This document shows, one piece after another, positions 1 to 6,241 of a stretch of DNA of 15,869 nucleotides (the first letter of the stretch is position 1; every line of letters starts with the position of its first letter). The translations under genes were made by a program, and so were the position numbers. The notes below the pieces were generated by a model, which ran no database searches, was not told the origin of the DNA, and was given only the letters and a program-made list of their open reading frames with translations. This stretch comes from JBHENN01 sp046262015 (GTDB lineage Bacteria; Actinomycetota; CADDZG01; WHSQ01), in assembly GCA_046262015.1 (NCBI GenBank), contig JBHENN010000109.1, positions 1-15,869 of the forward strand, in the 5' to 3' direction.

Positions 1-1
1 C

Positions 2-1138
2 ACCCAGACCTTCTACGTGCTCGCGACCCAACCGAGCGTCGTCTTCGCAGCGAGCTCGCCGTCACGCCTCTGGTTCGAGGGGTCGGTGAGCCTGGACGAG
101 CTCGGCGGGCTCCGCTCCGAGAGCACGCTGGAGGACGGGCGCGTCTACAGCGTGGTCTCCAGCCGCGGCGCGGCCCGACCCGACGAGCTGCGTGCCGCGG
201 GCAGCGGACGGGTGCCGCGCTCCTTCGAGCGGTACCTGCAGCTGCCCGAAACCCTGCCGCAGCGCGTGCACGACCTCGCTCTGGAGATAACCGCCGGCGC
301 GACCAACACCTACGACCGGGTGAAGGCGATCGAGGGGTACCTGCGTGACAACTACCGGTACGACCTCGACTCGCCCGTTCCCGGCCCCGGTCGCGACGCG
401 GTGGACCACTTCCTCTTCGACACCGACGTTGGGTTCTGCGAGCAGTTCGCGTCCGCGACCGCGATCCTGCTCCGGACCCTGGGCATCCCGACCCGGGTTG
501 CGGTCGGCTACACCCCCGGGAACCGCAATCCCTTCACCGGTTACTACGAGGTGCGGGGGAGCGACGCGCACTCCTGGATAGAGGTCTGGTTCCCGGGGTA
601 CGGCTGGTACGAGTTCGACCCGACCTACGACATACCTCCGGCAGAGCCCCGTGCCGCCGAGCTGATCCCGCTCACGAAGGTGCTGGAGTTTTTCGCACGC
701 AGGTTCGGCCACCTCGTGCCGGACGGGGCCGGGGAGGTGCTGCGGGCCGCGCTCGCCGCGGCGCTCGTCGGCGTGCTGTCGTGGGCGGCGCGGCTGCTTT
801 GGGCCCGGACGCGTCGGCCGCCGCCGCCTCCGTCCGTCGCACAAGCCGGGCTCGGAGGAGGTCCGGTGACGCGGGCCCTGCACCGTCTGGAGCAGACCCT
901 TGCGGTTCGGGGGTCGGGTAGGGCCCCGTCGGAGACCGCAGCCGAGCTCCTCGCGCGCACGAGCGACCTCGGCCGCGACCCCACCCGGCGCGCCCTGGAG
1001 ACCTTCGAGCGAGAGCGCTACGGGGATGCCCCCCCGGGCCCTCCCGAGGTCGACGCCGCGGTGGCCGAGCTTCGCCGCCTGCGCGGCGCGGTAGACGAAC
1101 GCTCGCCCGGCGGCGCGCCGACTAGGTTCGACCGGTGA
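2..1138 (+). CDS. TgpA-like membrane transglutaminase, C-terminal part (5' end outside window)
   Basis: The reading frame is open from the first bases of the window, so the N-terminal part lies upstream; a GTG at 17 is an internal codon rather than a likely start. Counting from that GTG, the transglutaminase-like catalytic triad is visible: Cys141 in GFCEQFASA, His185 in DAHSWIEVW and Asp201 in FDPTYD. A hydrophobic helix follows at about residues 240-265, then an Arg/Pro-rich linker and a C-terminal helical segment (ETFERERYGD) resembling the DUF4129 tail of TgpA proteins. The family normally has several N-terminal membrane helices (DUF3488), an extracytoplasmic transglutaminase domain and this tail. 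It often sits after MoxR and DUF58 genes, which may lie upstream here. The substrate is unknown. The TGA stop overlaps the GTG of the next gene by 4 bases, implying translational coupling. Confidence 0.88.
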   Translation, partial: TQTFYVLATQPSVVFAASSPSRLWFEGSVSLDELGGLRSESTLEDGRVYSVVSSRGAARPDELRAAGSGRVPRSFERYLQLPETLPQRVHDLALEITAGATNTYDRVKAIEGYLRDNYRYDLDSPVPGPGRDAVDHFLFDTDVGFCEQFASATAILLRTLGIPTRVAVGYTPGNRNPFTGYYEVRGSDAHSWIEVWFPGYGWYEFDPTYDIPPAEPRAAELIPLTKVLEFFARRFGHLVPDGAGEVLRAALAAALVGVLSWAARLLWARTRRPPPPPSVAQAGLGGGPVTRALHRLEQTLAVRGSGRAPSETAAELLARTSDLGRDPTRRALETFERERYGDAPPGPPEVDAAVAELRRLRGAVDERSPGGAPTRFDR

Positions 1139-2640
1139 GCTTGTCTCCGGTCGATCCCCGCGTCGTGGCGGCGCGCCGCCGTCGGGCGCGCCGCCGCATG
1201 ATGTACCGACGCCGCCGGACCGCGCTTGCGCTCGTCGTCCTGTTGTTCGTCGGAGGCGGCTTCGGCATCAAGCGGGCGCTGGACGACCCGGCAGGGTCCG
1301 AGCTGGCCTCGGGAGGCCAGCGTCAGGGCGGGCCCGACGGCGTGACGCCGACCGCGCCCCCGACCGAGGTCGAGCTCCTGCGCAAGCGCATCAAGCACAT
1401 CGTTTTCATCATCAAAGAGAACCGGTCCTTCGACAACTACTTCGCTCGCTACCCGGGCGCGGACGGCGCGACGCACGGCCGAACGTCTACGGGTAAGACC
1501 GTCAAGCTGGCGGTCGCGACCGACGTGATCAAGCCCGACCTCGGCCATTCCTTCTTCGCCGGGATGGAGTCGATAAACGGCGGCAAGATGGATCGGTTCA
1601 ATTCGATCGTCAACGGGCAGTTCCTCCTCGGCTACACCTCGTTCACGCGTGCCGGCATCCCCAACTACTGGGCCTACGCGGACGAGTTCGTGCTATCCGA
1701 TCGCACCTTCTCGTCGATGTATGGACCGACCTTTCCCGCCCACCTCTACACGATGGGCGCCCAGGCCAAAGACGTCGTCGACAACAAGCACCAGACGAAC
1801 GCGGAGAGCGGATACTGCGACGATCCGGGAGAGTTCGTGCCGCGCTTCCGCAAGATGACCCCCCAGGAGAAGAAGAAGGTGATGAAGGCCGAGGAAGAGG
1901 TCGATTTCACCGGCGTCTCGGCTTATTGGGAGATGGTGCGCGCGTGCTTCGACTTCGAGGTGCTCCCCGATCAGCTCAACGAGGAAGGTATCTCGTGGCG
2001 TTACTACGTCGAGGACGGCTCATGGATGAACGCGTTGCTCGCGATCAGGCACATGAGGTTCTCCAAGTACTGGGGTCCCAACGTCGTCCCGGACGACTCG
2101 CTCCTGGCGGACATCGAGAACGAGCGTCTGAAGAAGGTCAGCTGGGTGGTGCCGCCGCCCGGCTTCAACGAGCACCCCGGCGGGCCCAGCGTCTGCATGG
2201 GCGAGAACTGGACGGTCGAGCACCTCAACGCCCTGATGCGGTCCAAGTACTGGAAGAACACCGCCGTCTTCCTGACGTACGACGATTTCGGCGGGTTCTA
2301 CGACCACGTGGCTCCACCCCACTACGACCACATGGGACTCGGTCCGCGTGTGCCGATGTTGATCATCTCACCGTGGGCCAAGCAGGGTTACATCGACTCA
2401 ACCGAGTACGAGTTCTCGTCGGTCCTGAAGTTCATCGAGACCGTCCACGGCCTCGACTGCATGACCCATCGCGATTGCGGCGCCGATGCCATGCTGAGCG
2501 CGTTCGACTTCAACCAGACAACGAAGCCGCGCGATCGCCGGCTGATCCTCGAGGAACGGGATTGCGTGGGGCTGCCTGCCGATGTCCGTGCGGAGTACGA
2601 CGAGCACGGCGGCAGAGCCTTCGCCGCCCTCGGGGATTGA
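1135..2640 (+). CDS. Membrane-anchored phosphoesterase (acid phosphatase / phospholipase C family, PF04185-like)
   Basis: This 501-residue protein starts with GTG inside the stop of the transglutaminase gene. It begins with a very Arg-rich stretch (residues about 14-29) and one hydrophobic helix (about 30-46), giving an N-in signal anchor or uncleaved signal peptide. A Pro/Thr/Gly linker leads to the catalytic domain. Family motifs include IVFIIKENRSFDNYF, where Glu95-Asn96 are expected metal/active-site residues, HLYTMGAQ, NEHPGGPS, and TYDDFGGFYDHV with Asp383, Asp384 and His391 as probable metal ligands. GPRVPMLIISPWAKQGYI closes the core. The family hydrolyses phosphomonoesters or phospholipids outside the cytoplasm. 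The exact substrate cannot be read from sequence, so phosphatase and phospholipase C both remain possible. The gene converges on the LysM gene with only 12 bases between stops. Confidence 0.88.
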   Translation: MSLSPVDPRVVAARRRRARRRMMYRRRRTALALVVLLFVGGGFGIKRALDDPAGSELASGGQRQGGPDGVTPTAPPTEVELLRKRIKHIVFIIKENRSFDNYFARYPGADGATHGRTSTGKTVKLAVATDVIKPDLGHSFFAGMESINGGKMDRFNSIVNGQFLLGYTSFTRAGIPNYWAYADEFVLSDRTFSSMYGPTFPAHLYTMGAQAKDVVDNKHQTNAESGYCDDPGEFVPRFRKMTPQEKKKVMKAEEEVDFTGVSAYWEMVRACFDFEVLPDQLNEEGISWRYYVEDGSWMNALLAIRHMRFSKYWGPNVVPDDSLLADIENERLKKVSWVVPPPGFNEHPGGPSVCMGENWTVEHLNALMRSKYWKNTAVFLTYDDFGGFYDHVAPPHYDHMGLGPRVPMLIISPWAKQGYIDSTEYEFSSVLKFIETVHGLDCMTHRDCGADAMLSAFDFNQTTKPRDRRLILEERDCVGLPADVRAEYDEHGGRAFAALGD

Positions 2641-2652
2641 GTCGAGGCGTCC

Positions 2653-3099
2653 TCAGTCGGAGCAGTCGGGGGGGATGAATATCGTCTCGCCGGCGCGGAG
2701 GGAGGCGGGGTCCTCGATGTCGTTGGCCGCGGCGAGGCAGTCGTCGAGGGATGGGTCCCCGTAGAACTCCTGCGCGATCGTGGCGAGGTTGTCCCCCGGC
2801 TTGATGGTGTACTCCTCGGTCTCCGGCGTCTCGCGAGGCGACGACTCCGGGCTGGGGTCGGTCTGGTTCTGCTCCTCTAGGGTCTCGATCCGCTCTTGGG
2901 CGGCCTCGAGATCTGCCTGGAGCCGCACGATCCGGCCCTTCGAGGCGTCGTCCTCGCCCCCTCCGCCCCCGACGGCGCGTCCGAGGAGGAACGCCAGCAG
3001 CATGAAGATCCCGAGCACGACGACGCGGCCCCACAGGATCTTGGGCTTGTGCGGCTCGTCGTCGTAGTCCCACTCGTAACCGGCGGGCTCGTCGGCCAT
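2653..3099 (-). CDS. Membrane-anchored LysM-domain protein
   Basis: This 148-residue protein has a short acidic cytoplasmic N-terminus, one hydrophobic helix at about residues 24-45 and a Gly-rich joint. A heptad-like charged helix at about 55-78 (RIVRLQADLEAAQERIETL) is probably a coiled coil. An acidic, Pro-rich linker leads to a single LysM domain at about 97-143, beginning YTIKPGDNLATIAQEFYG and ending LRAGETIFIPP. LysM domains bind N-acetylglucosamine-containing glycans, so a role at the peptidoglycan is likely, but no catalytic domain is present. The Cys at 121 and near the C-terminus could form a disulfide that locks the LysM fold. The ATG start is supported by a purine-rich GAGGTGAGGA about 7 bases upstream. 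It lies 67 bases downstream of the M28 peptidase gene on the same strand. Confidence 0.85.
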   Translation of the reverse strand: MADEPAGYEWDYDDEPHKPKILWGRVVVLGIFMLLAFLLGRAVGGGGGEDDASKGRIVRLQADLEAAQERIETLEEQNQTDPSPESSPRETPETEEYTIKPGDNLATIAQEFYGDPSLDDCLAAANDIEDPASLRAGETIFIPPDCSD

Positions 3100-3148
3100 G
3101 CTCGGTCCTCACCTCGCTCGTCGACTGGACCTGGCTGGGGCTGCCTAC

Positions 3149-3154
3149 AGGTTA
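3149..3154 (-). promoter_or_regulatory. Possible -10 box (TAACCT) for the LysM gene
   Basis: TAACCT on the minus strand fits the actinobacterial TANNNT -10 pattern. It lies in the 67-base gap after the M28 gene, about 50 bases before the LysM start, which leaves room for a leader with the purine-rich ribosome site. No clear -35 is visible. Such a short motif can occur by chance. Confidence 0.3.
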
Positions 3155-3166
3155 GACGGTCCTGCC

Positions 3167-3940
3167 TCAGGCGTCCCGGAAGCGGTCGATCATGCCGGCG
3201 TCCAGCGCCCTCACGAACGCGCGCACCGCGCGTCCGGTCCGGCCCAGATCGTCGGGCTCCATGTTGGCGATCGTGTCGTCCGGGGAGTGGTAGCAGCAGG
3301 GCTGCGGTCCGCTCCACGTGAAACCTGCCGCGATCCCGGCGCGCTCGAACGGGCCGTTGTCGCTGCAGTCGCACAACGTCTCGTAATCCACGTTTATGCC
3401 GGCGTTGTCGATCTTCCGATAGAGGGTGCGTGCGAGAGCCTCGGGACCGATCCCTGCGGTCCCCACCACCAGGGGCCTGCCCGCGGCGACCATGTCGATC
3501 GAGACCATCCCAGCCAGACGTTCGCGTCCGCGCCCTCCGAGCCGGTTCACGAACACCTGGGAGCCGACGTGGTGCCGGCCGTCGGTGCCGTACTCCTCCG
3601 CCCCGAAGGCGACGAACCTCACGAAGCGCGCCTTCTCGTGGCCGGCAACCAGGCGTGCGATCTCGAGTAGGACCGCGACCCCCGACGCGTTGTCGTTCGC
3701 GCCCGGCGCGCCGGGCACCGTGTCCATGTGAGCACCCAGCACCACCGGGTAACGCAACGAACCCGGCCAGCTCGCGGTCACGTTCCTGGACGTACGTCCG
3801 TCGACCTCGAACGTCTTGACGCGCACGTCGTATCCCAAGGCTTCGAACCGGCGCGCGATGTAGCGCGCTCCTCGAAGCTCTCCTCGACGCCCGCGAACGC
3901 GCGTGCCGATGTCTCCGGCCAGCTTGCGGACGTGGTCCAT
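3167..3940 (-). CDS. M28 family zinc metallopeptidase (aminopeptidase), intact catalytic part
   Basis: From ATG 3940 this reads 257 residues covering the M28 catalytic domain. The five expected di-zinc ligands are present: His71 (GAHMDTV), Asp83 (ANDNASG), Glu116 next to the catalytic base Glu115 (GAEEYG), Asp149 (SIDMVA) and His218 (YHSPDDT). The CDCSDNGPFERAGI segment also matches the family. Four cysteines (190, 192, 215, 216) suggest disulfides and an extracytoplasmic protein. ATG 3940 is probably not the natural start. It has no Shine-Dalgarno sequence, and the usual first helix of the domain (FQTARAMDHVRKLAGDIG) begins before it. The same frame continues upstream through one TGA into a good signal peptide starting at 4099 (separate entry). 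Whether an active, exported enzyme is made is therefore uncertain. The family removes N-terminal residues from peptides. Confidence 0.85.
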   Translation of the reverse strand: MDHVRKLAGDIGTRVRGRRGELRGARYIARRFEALGYDVRVKTFEVDGRTSRNVTASWPGSLRYPVVLGAHMDTVPGAPGANDNASGVAVLLEIARLVAGHEKARFVRFVAFGAEEYGTDGRHHVGSQVFVNRLGGRGRERLAGMVSIDMVAAGRPLVVGTAGIGPEALARTLYRKIDNAGINVDYETLCDCSDNGPFERAGIAAGFTWSGPQPCCYHSPDDTIANMEPDDLGRTGRAVRAFVRALDAGMIDRFRDA

Positions 3941-4099
3941 AGCCCGCGCGGTCTGGAACTCGGCGAGGCGGCCTTCGGTGAGGGTGCCCCCGGCCGGAGC
4001 CTCGTACGCGGCAGGCCCTTCGGGCGTCTGCGGCGCGGGCGCTCAGGCACCGAGCGCCAGGGCGCCGACCAAACACACGACCGAGAGCGACCGTCTCAT
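3941..4099 (-). pseudogene. Interrupted lipoprotein-type signal peptide of the M28 peptidase (in-frame TGA at 4043-4045)
   Basis: In the same frame as the M28 domain, ATG at 4097-4099 starts MRRSLSVVCLVGALALGA, a textbook signal peptide with a basic start and hydrophobic core. It is followed by TGA and then APAPQTPEGPAAYEAPAG, a typical flexible mature N-terminus, running without further stops into the catalytic domain. If the TGA were TGC, the context would read LGA-Cys, an acceptable lipobox. Since the frame agrees on both sides, a single substitution (C to A on the coding strand) explains it, not an indel. Alternatives are a sequencing or assembly error, a recent nonsense mutation, or stop-codon readthrough/recoding. 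TGA is an ordinary stop for other genes here (ending at 1138, 2640 and 13429), so genome-wide reassignment is unlikely. A -10-like TACCCT lies 7 bases before this ATG, supporting it as the original start. Confidence 0.65.
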
Positions 4100-4105
4100 C
4101 CCGAA

Positions 4106-4112
4106 TAGGGTA
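4106..4112. promoter_or_regulatory. Overlapping divergent -10 boxes for M28 peptidase and ABC1 kinase
   Basis: Only 21 bases separate the ATG of the M28 gene (4099, minus) from the ATG of the kinase gene (4121, plus). On the minus strand TACCCT (4112-4107) lies 7 bases before its ATG. On the plus strand TAGGGT (4106-4111) lies 9 bases before its ATG. Both fit TANNNT and share five bases. This spacing would give leaderless transcripts in both directions, and neither gene has a ribosome-binding site in the gap. Inferred from sequence only; no convincing -35 boxes were seen. Confidence 0.45.
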
Positions 4113-4120
4113 GCGGCCAC

Positions 4121-5533
4121 ATGGCCAACGCGGGCAAGAGCAAGGGACCGATCCCGACCGGATGGATGCAGCGGGGCGCGCGTCTCGCCGGTCAAACGGG
4201 CAAGTCCGCCGCCCGCTTCATGGGTACGCGCGCCAAGTCGTTCGTCGCTCCCGAGCGAGCTCAGGAGTTCCTCGACGGGTTCCACGAGACGACCGCGAAA
4301 CAGGTCGTTCAGATGCTCGGCGAGATGAAAGGCGCTGCGATGAAGCTGGGTCAACTGGCTTCTTTCTACGAGTTCTCCACCGAGGGCGAGTACCTGTCGA
4401 CCTACAGGGATGCTCTGACGATGCTGCAGAACTCCGCTCCGCCCATGGACCCGGCCGCGTCCCGAAGCGTGATCGAGGAGGAGTTCGACAAGCCCGTCTC
4501 CAAGGTATTCGACGCTTTCGAGGACGAACCCGTTGCCTCCGCCTCGATCGGGCAGGTCCACCGCGCGCGTCTGCCGTCGGGTGAGCCCGTCGCCGTGAAG
4601 GTGCAGTATCCGGGCGTCGACCTCGCCGTCCGCTCGGATCTCAAGAACGTGTCGGCGATGACCAAGCTGGCGGTCGCCGTCGCCCCGAACCTCGACCCTA
4701 AGGAGGTCGCGAACGAGGTCAAGGAGCGCGTCCTGGAAGAGCTCGACTACCGCCGCGAAGCCACGAACCAGGCGCGGTTCGCAGAGCTCTTCGCCGACCA
4801 CCCGTTCGTCGTGGTCCCCCGCGTCTACCCGGACCACTGCCGCACGCGCGTGATCACGCAGGAGTTCGTCACCGGCAAGCCCTTCCTCAGCGCGTTCGAA
4901 TGGGAGCAGTCTGACAAGGACCGGCTCGGAGAGATCCTGTTCCGCTTCTTCTACGGGAGCCTCAACCGGTTCCTGCTGTTCTCCGCCGACCCTCACCCCG
5001 GCAACTACCTGTTACTCGACGACGGGAGGGTCGCCTTCCTCGACTACGGACTCGTGCGCGCGGTCGACCCCGGCACGCTCACGCTGTTCCTCGAGCTCGC
5101 CGAGTCGCTCATCACCGACGAGCGACAGCGGGGCCGCGCCGCACTCGAAGGGCTCGGCATCCTGAGCAGCCGCACGCCCGCGGTCGACGCCGTCTGGGAG
5201 CACGTGCGGATGCTCAACTCCCCGATACTCGAGGACCGCACCTTCAGGGTCGATGCTCCGCTGGTCCAGAAGATGGCGGCGGCAAGCCTCGATCCGCGCT
5301 CGGACGCCTTCCAGACGCTCCGCAAGCTCGGTGTCCCCGGCGTGATCGTCACCCTCAACCGCATGGGCTTCGGGGTCGCGTCGATCCTGGGGCGCCTCGA
5401 GGCGAGCGCCAACTGGCAGGCGATCAGCTACGAGTTCTGGCGGGGGGACCCATCCGCGACGGAGCTGGGCAAGCTCGAAGCCGAATGGATGGCGGAAGTG
5501 CATCCCGACCACGTCCCACCGCTCGCCGTGTGA
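4121..5533 (+). CDS. AarF/ABC1/UbiB family protein kinase-like protein
   Basis: This 470-residue protein carries the signature elements of the ABC1/ADCK/UbiB family. The N-terminal KxGQ motif is K75-L76-G77-Q78. The Ala-rich loop follows in VASASIGQVHRA, and Lys160 (VAVKVQYPG) would bind the phosphates of ATP. HPGN at 292-295 forms the catalytic-loop region, and DYG at 308-310 replaces the DFG of ordinary kinases. Family members bind ATP/ADP and support quinone or other isoprenoid-lipid metabolism; several act as ATPases more than as protein kinases. No transmembrane segment is obvious at the C-terminus, so membrane association would be peripheral. The partner and substrate are not shown by the neighbours. 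The ATG at 4121 is favoured by the -10 box just upstream. The gene is divergent from the M28 peptidase. Confidence 0.9.
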   Translation: MANAGKSKGPIPTGWMQRGARLAGQTGKSAARFMGTRAKSFVAPERAQEFLDGFHETTAKQVVQMLGEMKGAAMKLGQLASFYEFSTEGEYLSTYRDALTMLQNSAPPMDPAASRSVIEEEFDKPVSKVFDAFEDEPVASASIGQVHRARLPSGEPVAVKVQYPGVDLAVRSDLKNVSAMTKLAVAVAPNLDPKEVANEVKERVLEELDYRREATNQARFAELFADHPFVVVPRVYPDHCRTRVITQEFVTGKPFLSAFEWEQSDKDRLGEILFRFFYGSLNRFLLFSADPHPGNYLLLDDGRVAFLDYGLVRAVDPGTLTLFLELAESLITDERQRGRAALEGLGILSSRTPAVDAVWEHVRMLNSPILEDRTFRVDAPLVQKMAAASLDPRSDAFQTLRKLGVPGVIVTLNRMGFGVASILGRLEASANWQAISYEFWRGDPSATELGKLEAEWMAEVHPDHVPPLAV

Positions 5534-5540
5534 CGGCGTT

Positions 5541-5564
5541 CGCGGCGGGCCATCGCCGACCGCG
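5541..5564. terminator. GC-rich hairpin after the ABC1 kinase gene
   Basis: CGCGGCGG at 5541-5548 pairs with CCG-A-CCGCG at 5556-5564, giving an 8-bp stem with one bulged A and a 7-base loop. It starts 7 bases after the kinase stop and lies between two convergent genes. There is no T-tract, so it is at best a U-less hairpin terminator of the kind proposed for actinobacteria. Confidence 0.4.
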
Positions 5565-5603
5565 GCGCGCCCGAAGGGACATCGAGTCCGTGTTCCCGCC
5601 GGG

Positions 5604-6068
5604 CTAAGCCTTCAGCTCGATGTGGGCCATCACGCCGGGGTCGCCTTCGTAGTTGTGCACGAACACCCACGCGGTGCCCTTGGGCAGCACACCTACCTCG
5701 TCGGTCCCGGCCGCGTTGAACGCGAAGGTGTTCACGCACGCGGCGTCGTATAGGTACATGTCCACGTCGTAGGTGCCGGTCGCCGTGGCCGTGATCGCCG
5801 CCGCGCGCTTCTGGAAGGCCGCCGGGATCGCGAACACATGTCCATCGAGCCCCTGCGATCCCGGCTCCGCGCACCGTCTCTCGAACTCCTTCGCGGTGAC
5901 CGCATTGACCGACCCCGTCGCACCGTAGAAGACGGGATGGGGTACGCCGAGGGACGCCTCCTCGCTCTTGTAGGTCTTCGGCTTCTTCTTCTTGCCGGCG
6001 GCCGCCGACTGTACGGGCAGCGCGGCCGCCACGGCGAGCACGAGGATCGTGGCCACGATCTTCTTCAT
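5604..6068 (-). CDS. Small secreted protein of unknown function (PPC-like beta-sandwich suspected)
   Basis: ATG 6068 is preceded by AGGAG at 5 bases, giving a 154-residue protein. MKKIVATILVLAVAAALP followed by VQSAAAG is a clear Sec signal peptide with a likely cut after AAA. The mature part opens with a Lys-rich stretch (KKKKPKTYK). Two cysteines, in RRCAEPG and DAACVNT, probably form a disulfide. The second half, with TATATGTYDVDMYLYD, a Gly/Val-rich turn and TAWVFVHNYEGDPGVMAHIEL, resembles the strand pattern of bacterial pre-peptidase C-terminal (PPC) beta-sandwiches. No protease or enzyme motif is visible. I do not recognise the family with certainty. It is divergent from the aldehyde dehydrogenase and convergent with the ABC1 kinase, and neither neighbour suggests a function. 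Confidence 0.8.
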   Translation of the reverse strand: MKKIVATILVLAVAAALPVQSAAAGKKKKPKTYKSEEASLGVPHPVFYGATGSVNAVTAKEFERRCAEPGSQGLDGHVFAIPAAFQKRAAAITATATGTYDVDMYLYDAACVNTFAFNAAGTDEVGVLPKGTAWVFVHNYEGDPGVMAHIELKA

Positions 6069-6183
6069 GTCGTCTCCTAAGGGTCGTCGGGGTACAGAGG
6101 ATGGGTTCCCCACCCGTAGGCCGGTTCCTGCTCACCCCGGCCCCTTTCACCTGGCGGCCCGGCGAGCCTTCGCTCCTCGCTCC

Positions 6184-6210
6184 CTCCGGTGAGCGCCGGA
6201 GCACTAGGCT
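6184..6210 (+). promoter_or_regulatory. Inverted repeat and -10 box upstream of the aldehyde dehydrogenase
   Basis: CTCCGG (6184-6189), a 6-base spacer and CCGGAG (6196-6201) form a perfect inverted repeat. It ends 3 bases before TAGGCT (6205-6210), a TANNNT-type -10 box. The gene's GTG is 31 bases after the -10 box and has its own ribosome site, so a short-leader transcript fits. The repeat lies where a -35 element or operator would be. The rest of the 173-base divergent gap (6069-6241) shows nothing else clear. Confidence 0.35.
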
Positions 6211-6241
6211 CGCGGCCCACCCACGATCTACGGAGGTCACC

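Noticed and set aside
1170..1192. A 12-base direct repeat near the start of the phosphoesterase gene
   Set aside because: It is explained by the Arg/Ala codon runs of the basic N-terminus.
62..1548. Long minus-strand frames opposite the transglutaminase and phosphoesterase
   Set aside because: They are antisense shadows; the plus-strand proteins have intact catalytic motifs.
3941..4045. Frameshift as the cause of the interrupted M28 leader
   Set aside because: The signal peptide, linker and catalytic domain are all in one frame, so an insertion or deletion is not needed; a single-base change is enough.
4043..4996. A 317-codon minus-strand frame whose last residues are MRRSLSVVCLVGALALGA
   Set aside because: It is antisense to the ABC1 kinase; only the terminal signal-peptide part is meaningful, and that belongs to the M28 peptidase starting at 4099.
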